Under the pieces are notes generated by a model that had not been told where the DNA came from, did not search any database, and was given only the letters and a program-made list of their open reading frames with translations. Positions 1 to 6,813 of a DNA stretch of 26,283 nucleotides are shown here, piece after piece (within the stretch, counting starts at the first letter, position 1; the number at the start of each line of letters is the position of its first letter). Origin of the DNA: an uncultured Oribacterium sp. GTDB taxonomy: Bacteria; Bacillota; Clostridia; Lachnospirales; Lachnospiraceae. The DNA lies in the NCBI GenBank assembly GCA_902485915.1, contig CABTMH010000106.1, positions 1 to 26,283 on the forward strand. Reading direction: 5' to 3'. The position numbers and the translations under genes are program-made.

Positions 1-1
1 A

Positions 2-130
2 CAGAAGGCAATCGGTGACTTCTTTCGCCAACTCGACAACCTTATCACCCTTCATCAGCGAAAGCTGGAGCTGCTGAAAAGGCTCAGAAATTCACTCGTT
101 GACCATTGTTTTATAGGAGAAAAATATACT
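2..130 (+). CDS. hsdS: Type I restriction enzyme specificity subunit, 3' end only (partial)
   Basis: The open frame entering from the left edge reads QKAIGDFFRQLDNLITLHQR, then KLELLKRLRNSLVDHCF. This is the classic end of an HsdS conserved repeat, the coiled-coil region after the second target-recognition domain; family members usually stop within a few residues of this point. HsdS is the DNA-recognition subunit that docks HsdM and HsdR. Here no stop codon appears. The frame runs through GEKYT and is in phase with the ATG of the next gene at 131, staying open to 784. A TAG lies at 114-116 but in another frame, so a one- or two-base indel could have removed the original stop. The product may therefore be an HsdS-DUF3990 fusion, or the downstream gene may be translated separately from its own RBS. 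The target-recognition domains lie outside the window. Confidence 0.75.
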
Positions 131-784
131 ATGAGCAAGATAATATTGTACCACGGTAGTCCGAACCGAGTAATAGTGCCGAAGTTTGGTTTCGGCGAGG
201 ATCGCCATGATTATGGAAGGGGATTTTACCTTACGGAGAACCTGGAGCTGGCGAAGGAATGGGCGGTGTGCAGGCCGGATGAGACGCATGGCTGGGTACA
301 TAAGTACGAGCTGGAGATGGATGGGCTGAACATTCTGGATTTTCAGAAGTACGATGTGCTGTCCTGGCTTGCGGAATTAATGAAGCATCGCGATGCCGCG
401 GACTCGAGGCGATATAAGATGCTGGCACAGAAGTTTATCGATAAGTACGGAATCGATACCTGTGGATATGATGTGATCACAGGATGGAGAGCGAATGCGT
501 CGTATTTTTACATTGCGAAAGAGTTCGTGCGTGATAACATTGACATAGAGATACTGGAGGAATTACTGTCACTCGGCGGTCTCGGCATTCAGTTCTGTAT
601 CAAATCAGAGCGTGCATTTGCCCAGCTTTCCGAAGTGGAGCAGGGCATCATGAGTGTGGACTACAGCGAGTTCAATGACCGATATAATGAGCGGGATATC
701 AACGCCAGAAACAAGATGCGTGCGCTCGTGGACTCCGATGCCAACAAGGTGACCCATGTGTTCAGTACACTGTTTGAGAGGTGA
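131..784 (+). CDS. DUF3990 family protein, ART-like fold (putative toxin)
   Basis: A 217-residue protein that I recognise as the DUF3990 family, which Pfam relates to ADP-ribosyltransferases. Visible family marks are YHGS at residues 7-10, GRGFYLT at 29-35, a central YDVITGW block and a late KSERAF block. The first two correspond to the NAD-binding H/G and GxGFYLT elements of ART-like proteins. By inference it modifies a macromolecule and acts as a toxin; the target is unknown. ATG 131 is supported by AGGAGA about 10 bases upstream, but the frame is also open upstream into hsdS, so a fused form is possible. The stop overlaps the next gene's first possible start (GTG 781), indicating translational coupling, as in toxin-antitoxin pairs. 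It sits between hsdS and hsdR, where a housekeeping gene would not be expected. Confidence 0.75.
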   Translation: MSKIILYHGSPNRVIVPKFGFGEDRHDYGRGFYLTENLELAKEWAVCRPDETHGWVHKYELEMDGLNILDFQKYDVLSWLAELMKHRDAADSRRYKMLAQKFIDKYGIDTCGYDVITGWRANASYFYIAKEFVRDNIDIEILEELLSLGGLGIQFCIKSERAFAQLSEVEQGIMSVDYSEFNDRYNERDINARNKMRALVDSDANKVTHVFSTLFER

Positions 785-789
785 TCGAA

Positions 790-1209
790 ATGCGTGCTTA
801 TCCAGATGCATATTTAAGTGATGTGGTCGAGAATCAGGGAAAGCTGTTTGATCTCGTGGCGCAGGAGTATCCTGGAAAGGATACGGCGGCTTTTATCGAT
901 GCTTACATGCGGAGTAAAACCAGAAAGAGCATCGATGATGCGCAGGCGTATGTGAATACCATGAGCGCGCCGGAGCTGTGGGTGTATTTCCGTAAAACGG
1001 ATGGATATGAGCTGCAGGATGGAAAAACGCTGGAGGGCTTTACGCCGGACTGGATCGGCGAATTCTATGCGTACTATCAGTGGTACTACGATATGCCGAG
1101 CAGCGAGGTCGTAAAGCAGGTGCCGGTGACGTTTCTCGTGAAGGCATACGGCGGACTGCATGACCTCGACCTGGACCTGGCGGTGAAGAAGGTCGGGGAG
1201 ACGAAATAA
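790..1209 (+). CDS. DUF3990-associated partner protein (putative antitoxin)
   Basis: A 139-residue acidic, aromatic-rich protein. From memory, proteins with the same signatures (AY.xxYLSD near the N-terminus, a central EFYAYYQWY block and a C-terminal KxYGGLHD-like end) are regular downstream neighbours of DUF3990 genes; no function is established that I know of. Two starts are possible: GTG 781, overlapping the DUF3990 stop by four bases, and ATG 790. I chose ATG 790 because AGGTG at 779-783 lies at good spacing before it and the protein then begins MRAYPDAY. Overlap with the upstream gene and the fixed pairing suggest an antitoxin or immunity role. That is inference; no DNA-binding domain is visible. 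The gap to hsdR is only about 40 bases, so it is probably on the same transcript. Confidence 0.7.
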   Translation: MRAYPDAYLSDVVENQGKLFDLVAQEYPGKDTAAFIDAYMRSKTRKSIDDAQAYVNTMSAPELWVYFRKTDGYELQDGKTLEGFTPDWIGEFYAYYQWYYDMPSSEVVKQVPVTFLVKAYGGLHDLDLDLAVKKVGETK

Positions 1210-1250
1210 GAAATCGGCAGGAGGACTGCGGATAAACGGGAGAAGTGTGT

Positions 1251-4200
1251 ATGGGCCATTTTGATAGAGAAGCTGATTTTGAACAGGCGATGATTATGGC
1301 GCTCCAGAGCTATGGATGGGAGAAGAAGGTTCTGTACTGTCCGACAGAGCAGGATCTGATTCAGAACTGGGCGGATATTCTTTTCGAGAACAACCGCGAT
1401 ATCGATCGTCTTAACGACTGTCCGCTGATCAAGGAAGAGATGGATGAGCTGATCGAGCAGGTGCGGACACTTCGCACGCCACTGGCGCTGAATGGCTTTA
1501 TCAACGGGGGAACCGTTTCCATCACGCGCAAGAACGAAAAGGATACGCTTCACTACGGAAAAGAAGTCAGTCTGAAGATGTATGATCGTATGGAAATCGC
1601 AGCAGGCCAGAGTCGCTATCAGATTGTGGAGCAGCCGCTCTTTCCGCGCCATGAGAAGGTGCTGCAGGATCGCCGTGGCGATCTGATGCTGCTCATCAAC
1701 GGTATGCCGGTCTTCCATATCGAGCTGAAGCGCTCGGGAGTGGATGTACAGGAGGCGGTAAACCAGCTGATGAAGTATGCGCATGAGGGCATCTTCACAG
1801 GCCTGTTTTCTCTGGTGCAGGTATTCGTCGCGATGAATCCGGAGAAGGCGCTGTATTTCGCAAATCCGGGACCAGATGGACGGTTCAATTCGGATTTCTA
1901 TTTCCACTGGGCAGATCTGAATAACGATCCGATCGATGACTGGAAGCAGGTCGTCGAGCGACTGCTGTCGATTCCGATGGCGCATCAAATGATCGGCTTC
2001 TATACGGTGGCCGATGATTCGGATGGGATTCTTAAGGTCATGCGCAGTTATCAGTACTATGCGGCGAATAAGATTTCTGACCGCGTTGCGAAAAATGACT
2101 GGGCAGCAGGCCAGCAGCTCGGGGGCTATGTCTGGCATACGACGGGCTCGGGTAAAACGATGACGTCGTTTAAGTCGGCGCAGCTGATTGCGAAGTCGAA
2201 GGACGCTGATAAGGTCGTCTTTCTGATGGACCGTATCGAGCTGGGCACGCAGTCACTGAAGGAATACAGGGCGTTTGCGGATGATGCTGACGAAATTCAG
2301 GATACGGAAGATACCATCGCACTGATCGCAAAGCTGAAAAGCGGTGATCCGAACAGCACATTGATCGTCTCCTCGATTCAGAAAATGAGCAACATCAAGG
2401 AAGATGCAGCGAGCAAGATGCGTGCAAAGGATCTCGAGGATATCCAGAACAAGCGCCTCGTATTTATCATCGATGAGTGCCATCGTTCGACTTTCGGAGA
2501 GATGCTGTCGACGATTAAGGAGACATTCCCGAAGGCACTCTTTTTCGGTTTTACCGGAACGCCGGTCTTTACGGAAAACGAACAGGCGATGAGTACGACA
2601 GCTGATATCTTCGGTGATGAACTGCATCGCTACAGTATCGCCGATGGCATACGTGATAAAAACGTGCTGGGCTTTGATCCGACCATGGTCAAGGTTTATC
2701 GGGATCAGGATCTCCGAAAGGAAGTAGCACTTCGTGAGGCGGGAGCGATTTCGGTGGAGCAGGCAGTTTCGGATCCGATGAAGAGTAAGGTCTACTATAA
2801 GTTTATGTCGGCGACGGAGGTTCCGATGGCAGGCATGAAGCTGGAGGATGGAAGCTACCGGAAGGGCATCGAGGATTATATCGGAAAGGAAGCCTGGCAG
2901 ACCGACGAATATCAGAACGCGGTGATCGATAACATGATGGAAAACTGGCTGACACTGAGCCGGAACTATAAGTTCCATGCAATCATGGCGACATCCAGTA
3001 TCCCGGAGGCAGTACAGTACTATCGGAAGTTCCGAAAGAACTATCCGGAGCTGAAGCTGACCTGTCTCTTCGATCCGACGATCGATAATAAGGGCGGCGA
3101 AAAGACGCTGGCGAAGGAAGATGGCATCAGAGAGATGCTGGAGGACTATAATCAGCGATATGGGCAGAACTTCGATATCGCGGGATATGCGGCTTTTAAG
3201 AAGGATGTATCGGCGAGACTGGCGCATAAGAGACCGTATGTGCGGATGAAGCCGGAGGAACAGCTCGATCTTCTGATCGTCGTGAATCAGATGCTCACGG
3301 GCTTCGATTCGAAGTGGATCAATACCCTATATCTGGATAAAGTGCTGCTTTATCAGAATCTGATTCAGGCTTTCTCCAGAACCAACCGTCTCTTTAATAT
3401 CAACGAGAAGCCGTTTGGTTCGATTCGTTACTATCGCATGCCACATACGATGAAGCGGAATATCGAGGATGCCGTAAAGCTGTATTCTGGTGACCGTCCG
3501 CAGGGACTTTTCGCGGATCATCTGCCGGAGAATGTAGCGCACATGAACCTCACATATCAGGATATGGTCGCGGTCTTCAAGAGTGCGGATGTTCCGGATA
3601 TGGACCAGCTGCCGAAGGATGTTCCGTCGAGAGCGAAGTTTGCAAAGCTGTTCAGAGAGTTTGCCACCTATCTGCAGGCTGCCCGCATTCAGGGCTTCCG
3701 CTGGGAGAAAACGGAGTATGAGAGGAAGGCGGATGCCGATGATGTGGCGCAGACCGGAACGATCACACTGATTCCGACGGAGGAAAAGTGGCAGATTCTA
3801 CTGCAAAGATATAAGGAGCTTGCGAACAGTACTCCGGATGATGGCGGAAACGGAGGAGATGGCGAAATTACGTTCCCGATCGATCCGTACCTGACCGAGC
3901 AGAGCACCGGCGTGATCGATAACGACTACATGAATTCACGCTTCGTGAAGTGGAAAAAGCAGCTGATGGATCCGAATACCGATCCACAGGAGCTGGAGAA
4001 CACGTTGGCGGAGCTGCATAAGTCGTTTGCCTTCCTCTCACAGGAAGATCAGAAGTTTGCGAATCTCTTCCTGCATGATGTGCAGACTGGTGATGTGCAT
4101 CTCGAGCCGGATAAAACCTTCCGTGATTACATCGTCATGTATGCGAAGAATGCGAAAACGACGCAGGAAAAGCGCCTCGTGAATTACCTCGGGGTTTCCG

Positions 4201-4460
4201 AAGAGCTTCTGACCGATATCATGGATGCGCATGTGACGAAAAATAAGCTGAACGAGTATGGACGATTCGATGCACTGAAGGGATCCGTCGTGAAGGAAAA
4301 GGCACAGGCGTACTTTACGAAGGTGGATGGTAAGAAGCTGCCGCCGTTTATGGTGAATAACCGAGTGGATGAGCTGCTTACGAAGTTTATACTGAGTGAC
4401 GGCTGTGATATCCCGGATCCAGATGCAGACTCTTCGGAGCAGGAGAAGAAAGATAAGTAA
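1251..4460 (+). CDS. hsdR: Type I restriction enzyme, R subunit (helicase-nuclease)
   Basis: HsdR cleaves DNA after ATP-driven translocation as part of the HsdR2M2S1 complex. The 1069-residue length is normal for the family. In order: an N-terminal PD-(D/E)xK nuclease with D144 (RRGDLMLL) and E158/K160 (IELKRS); Walker A HTTGSGKT at about 296-303; the SF2 DECH box at about 408-411; GFTGTP motif III at about 433-438; and a second RecA lobe with MLTGFDSKW and LIQAFSRTNR. All key residues are present, so the enzyme should be active. ATG 1251 is preferred over GTG 1245 because GGGAGA ends seven bases before the ATG. hsdM is not in the window and presumably lies upstream of hsdS. The hsdS-DUF3990-partner-hsdR order puts a putative toxin pair inside the restriction operon. 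Confidence 0.95.
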   Translation: MGHFDREADFEQAMIMALQSYGWEKKVLYCPTEQDLIQNWADILFENNRDIDRLNDCPLIKEEMDELIEQVRTLRTPLALNGFINGGTVSITRKNEKDTLHYGKEVSLKMYDRMEIAAGQSRYQIVEQPLFPRHEKVLQDRRGDLMLLINGMPVFHIELKRSGVDVQEAVNQLMKYAHEGIFTGLFSLVQVFVAMNPEKALYFANPGPDGRFNSDFYFHWADLNNDPIDDWKQVVERLLSIPMAHQMIGFYTVADDSDGILKVMRSYQYYAANKISDRVAKNDWAAGQQLGGYVWHTTGSGKTMTSFKSAQLIAKSKDADKVVFLMDRIELGTQSLKEYRAFADDADEIQDTEDTIALIAKLKSGDPNSTLIVSSIQKMSNIKEDAASKMRAKDLEDIQNKRLVFIIDECHRSTFGEMLSTIKETFPKALFFGFTGTPVFTENEQAMSTTADIFGDELHRYSIADGIRDKNVLGFDPTMVKVYRDQDLRKEVALREAGAISVEQAVSDPMKSKVYYKFMSATEVPMAGMKLEDGSYRKGIEDYIGKEAWQTDEYQNAVIDNMMENWLTLSRNYKFHAIMATSSIPEAVQYYRKFRKNYPELKLTCLFDPTIDNKGGEKTLAKEDGIREMLEDYNQRYGQNFDIAGYAAFKKDVSARLAHKRPYVRMKPEEQLDLLIVVNQMLTGFDSKWINTLYLDKVLLYQNLIQAFSRTNRLFNINEKPFGSIRYYRMPHTMKRNIEDAVKLYSGDRPQGLFADHLPENVAHMNLTYQDMVAVFKSADVPDMDQLPKDVPSRAKFAKLFREFATYLQAARIQGFRWEKTEYERKADADDVAQTGTITLIPTEEKWQILLQRYKELANSTPDDGGNGGDGEITFPIDPYLTEQSTGVIDNDYMNSRFVKWKKQLMDPNTDPQELENTLAELHKSFAFLSQEDQKFANLFLHDVQTGDVHLEPDKTFRDYIVMYAKNAKTTQEKRLVNYLGVSEELLTDIMDAHVTKNKLNEYGRFDALKGSVVKEKAQAYFTKVDGKKLPPFMVNNRVDELLTKFILSDGCDIPDPDADSSEQEKKDK

Positions 4461-4506
4461 ACAGTAAAACTGATTGGTCCTTCATCGGCGTAGAAAGGAG
4501 CATTTT

Positions 4507-5439
4507 ATGCCGAGTGAATATCAATCAAATGATCAATTAAAGGAGTACTATCGCAACTGGATTTCGGTATACAAGGAGGGTGCCATCCGGGATGTCACCC
4601 TTCGGAAATATCAGATGAGCCTCGCCTGGATCGAGAAGCTCGCGCCGGATCTCAGACTCTGTGACCTGACGCGCGTGGCGTATCAACAGATCATCAACGA
4701 ATACGCGAAGGATCATGAGCGCCAGACGACGATGGATTTTCATCATCAGCTGAAGGGCGCGGTCCTCGATGCCGTGGATGAAGGACTGATTCCACGTGAT
4801 CCGACCAGAAAGGTGATCATCAAGGGTAGAACCCCGACCAGCAAGAAAATCAAGTATCTGAACCAGTTTGAGCTGCATACGCTTTTAAAGAGCCTTCGAT
4901 TAGGAGAGAGCGTCAGCTGGGACTGGTTCATTTTGCTGGTGGCAAAGACGGGTATGCGTTTTTCGGAAGCGCTGGCGATCACACCAGATGATTTTGATTT
5001 CGCACACCAGACGCTGTCGATCAGCAAGACCTGGAACTATAAGGAGGGCGGCGGATTTGCACCGACGAAGAATAAATCCTCGGTTCGGAAGATACAGATT
5101 GACTGGCAGATCGTCATGCAGTTTGCAGCGCTCGTCAGGGACCTCCCGCCGAACCAGCCGATCTTCGTCGTGGGGGATGAAAAGGTCTATAACTCGACCG
5201 TCAATGACATCCTGGAACGCTACTGCCGAAAACTGGAAATTCCGGTGATTTCTGTGCACGGACTGCGCCATACACACGCCTCGATTCTCCTCTATGCGGG
5301 TGTATCCATCGCGAGCGTGGCGCGACGTCTGGGCCATGCCAGCATGACGACGACACAGAAGACCTATCTGCATGTTATCCAGGAGCTCGAAAATCAGGAT
5401 GTGGATCTCGTTATGCGATCCCTGGCAAATTTAACGTAA
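4507..5439 (+). CDS. Tyrosine recombinase / phage-type integrase
   Basis: A 310-residue site-specific recombinase with an N-terminal SAM-like core-binding domain (about 10-100) and a C-terminal catalytic domain. The catalytic set is complete: R151 (TGMRFSEAL), a lysine in the beta-hairpin region near 187, H251 and R254 (HGLRHTH), H277 (LGHAS) and the nucleophile Y287 (TTQKTYLHV). ATG 4507 is preceded by AAAGGAG with about seven bases of spacing; an upstream in-frame extension to 4474 has no RBS. It lies 46 bases after hsdR in the same direction. Recombinases located in type I restriction loci often invert hsdS segments and so switch specificity; alternatively this one mobilises the island. 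No second hsdS copy or obvious inverted repeat is visible here, so its substrate must lie outside if the first idea is right. Confidence 0.9.
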   Translation: MPSEYQSNDQLKEYYRNWISVYKEGAIRDVTLRKYQMSLAWIEKLAPDLRLCDLTRVAYQQIINEYAKDHERQTTMDFHHQLKGAVLDAVDEGLIPRDPTRKVIIKGRTPTSKKIKYLNQFELHTLLKSLRLGESVSWDWFILLVAKTGMRFSEALAITPDDFDFAHQTLSISKTWNYKEGGGFAPTKNKSSVRKIQIDWQIVMQFAALVRDLPPNQPIFVVGDEKVYNSTVNDILERYCRKLEIPVISVHGLRHTHASILLYAGVSIASVARRLGHASMTTTQKTYLHVIQELENQDVDLVMRSLANLT

Positions 5440-5475
5440 CGAAATAGGCAAACGCCGATGAAGGACGTGGCAAAT

Positions 5476-5709
5476 ATGATGTATCCATACATGACATTTA
5501 ACGACGATACAGAAGTGACCCATTCACAGATGCTGGAGGATGGATCGGTCAAAGTATATATCGAAACACCGGTGGAAGACGGATTTAAGAATCTGACCTG
5601 CTGGCTGCCGAAATATCAGTATGAAAATCATGGGTATGATGAAAATGAACTGGAACACTGGAAAGCGTTCATCCGGAGCAATGCGCATATCATCATGGAA
5701 CTGGCGTAA
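5476..5709 (+). CDS. Small conserved hypothetical protein
   Basis: A 77-residue acidic protein beginning MMYPYMTFNDDTE. It resembles a small family I recall from Clostridia with the pattern M-YPYMT-NDxTE-THS, then a VKVYIExP segment and a CWLPxY segment; its function is unknown to me. Family members I remember continue for about ten residues past the ...AHxIxE region, so this copy, ending IIMELA, may be slightly truncated. I chose ATG 5476 because AAGGA at about 5461-5465 precedes it and the family start aligns there; ATG 5458 would add six atypical residues and has no RBS. It lies 36 bases after the recombinase gene and could be cotranscribed with it. Confidence 0.6.
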   Translation: MMYPYMTFNDDTEVTHSQMLEDGSVKVYIETPVEDGFKNLTCWLPKYQYENHGYDENELEHWKAFIRSNAHIIMELA

Positions 5710-5762
5710 GAAGATGACAGGAAAGCTGCCTGTTACGGCAGTGAACGGATGGGTTGACCAGT

Positions 5763-5810
5763 GCGGGCGGAGACGGCAGTAGAGGAGCCTGCATTGGCAT
5801 GCGACTGTAG
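5763..5810 (+). repeat. 48-bp direct repeat, copy 1 (upstream of tag)
   Basis: This begins GCGGGCGGAGACGGCAGTAG and matches 6513-6560 at 45 of 48 positions. The two copies are exactly 750 bp apart and bracket the tag gene. The GAGGAGCC in the middle is not placed to serve as a start signal. It may be the scar of a local duplication or the border of a small cassette. Confidence 0.85.
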
Positions 5811-5837
5811 CGGGTGTCAGAGACAGGAGGTATACAG

Positions 5838-6458
5838 ATGGACTGGGCCGATGGGAAGCAGCGGTGCTGCTGGGCGAATCCGAAAAACGAGCGGTACATC
5901 CGCTATCATGATGAAGAGTGGGGTGTGCCGGTTCATGATGATCATAAGCTGTTTGAGATGCTGGTTCTGGAGTGCTTTCAGGCGGGGCTGTCCTGGGAGT
6001 GTGTTCTGAATAAGCGGGAGGCGTTCCGTGAAGCGTTCGATGGTTTCGATCTGGCGGTGGTTTGTGCCTATGGTGAGGAGAAGATGGCGTCGCTACGGAA
6101 TAACGCCGGGATCATACGAAATCGTCTGAAGATACAGGCAGCAGTGACAAATGCGAGGATCTTTCGGGCGATACAGGAGGAGTACGGCAGCTTCGCGGAG
6201 TATCTCTGGCACTGGACGGATGGGCAGGTGGTGTATGAGCAGGGGCGGACGAAGTCGGAACTCTCAGACCGGATTTCGATGGATCTCAGGAAGCGCGGTA
6301 TGAAGTTTGTCGGAAGCACTGTGATCTATGCTTATCTGCAGGCGGTTGGTGTGATCTATGCGCATGATGCCGGATGCTGTTATAACGCCGAATTTCTAAT
6401 ATGGCAGAATATAAGTGAAAAAACACACGATAAAACGGATTTTATCAGTTATAACTGA
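5838..6458 (+). CDS. tag: DNA-3-methyladenine glycosylase I
   Basis: TAG removes 3-methyladenine from alkylated DNA as the first step of base-excision repair. The 206-residue product aligns along its length with E. coli Tag. The zinc ligands are conserved: C10 (RCCW), H24 (YHDEEW), H176 and C180 (AHDAGC). The base-binding pocket residues are also present: E45 in LECFQAGLSW and W53. ATG 5838 has a strong AGGAGG seven bases upstream. After the last zinc ligand the normal tail is replaced by about 25 unusual residues whose final codons lie inside the palindrome at 6438-6465, suggesting the 3' end was overwritten by an inserted or recombined repeat. All catalytic elements precede this, so activity is probably kept. 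The gene is monocistronic and bracketed by the 48-bp direct repeats. Confidence 0.93.
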   Translation: MDWADGKQRCCWANPKNERYIRYHDEEWGVPVHDDHKLFEMLVLECFQAGLSWECVLNKREAFREAFDGFDLAVVCAYGEEKMASLRNNAGIIRNRLKIQAAVTNARIFRAIQEEYGSFAEYLWHWTDGQVVYEQGRTKSELSDRISMDLRKRGMKFVGSTVIYAYLQAVGVIYAHDAGCCYNAEFLIWQNISEKTHDKTDFISYN

Positions 6459-6465
6459 TAAAATC
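6438..6465. repeat. 28-bp perfect palindrome overlapping the tag stop codon
   Basis: The centre is CAGTTATAACTG flanked by GATTTTAT and ATAAAATC, a perfect two-fold symmetric sequence without a loop. A degenerate second copy (TTTATCGGATATAACTG) starts about 40 bp further on, near 6480. The stem is AT-rich and has no T-tract, so it is a poor terminator and a better candidate for a dimeric protein's binding site. The tag stop codon (6456-6458) falls inside it. Confidence 0.85.
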
Positions 6466-6512
6466 TGGAAAATATCAAATTTATCGGATATAACTGCGAG
6501 AATTCGATGAGC

Positions 6513-6560
6513 GCGGGCGGAGACGGCAGTAGAGGAGCCTGCATTGACATGCGATAGTAG
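6513..6560 (+). repeat. 48-bp direct repeat, copy 2 (downstream of tag)
   Basis: Second copy of the repeat at 5763-5810, with three mismatches, two of them near the end. This copy contains TTGACA at 6544-6549, but no well-spaced -10 follows, so I do not call a promoter. Confidence 0.85.
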
Positions 6561-6654
6561 AGGAAAAGCTTTCTATAAGATGTTTGTGCTTGCCATCGAT
6601 GCAGAGAAGTGCTCCAGGAATTGAGCGGCCGGGCGCGGTCAATGCTCTATAGGT

Positions 6655-6762
6655 CCGAAAAAATGTAGTATTCGTCACAGTTACCACCGAAAAAATGTGC
6701 TCAATACTAAAAATACGTCCGAAAAAATGTAGAATTCGGCACAAATATAACCGAAAAAATGT
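6655..6762 (+). repeat. Iteron array: CCGAAAAAATGT x4 at exact 32-bp spacing
   Basis: Four identical 12-mers CCGAAAAAATGT begin at 6655, 6687, 6719 and 6751, every 32 bp. Units 1 and 3 are alike beyond the 12-mer (ATGTAG.ATTCG.CACA), giving a 64-bp higher-order repeat. Thirty-two bp is close to three helical turns, so all copies face the same side of the DNA. The last copy supplies the TG of an extended -10 (TGTTATTAT, 6760-6768) about 45 bp before the ATPase start, so bound protein would block its promoter. Inference: a cooperative operator for the DUF4143 ATPase gene. Confidence 0.85.
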
Positions 6763-6813
6763 TATTATAAAGACGGATGGTTATGGGTATGGTTAGTGTA
6801 CAGGAGATTTGGG

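Noticed and set aside
1086..2138. 350-codon minus-strand ORF opposite hsdR
   Set aside because: It is antisense to the well-supported hsdR nuclease and helicase motifs, with no recognisable domain or RBS.
6655..6762. CRISPR-like array
   Set aside because: The repeats are only 12 bp with 20-bp gaps, adjacent gaps are partly similar to each other, and no cas gene is near. Iterons or operators fit better.
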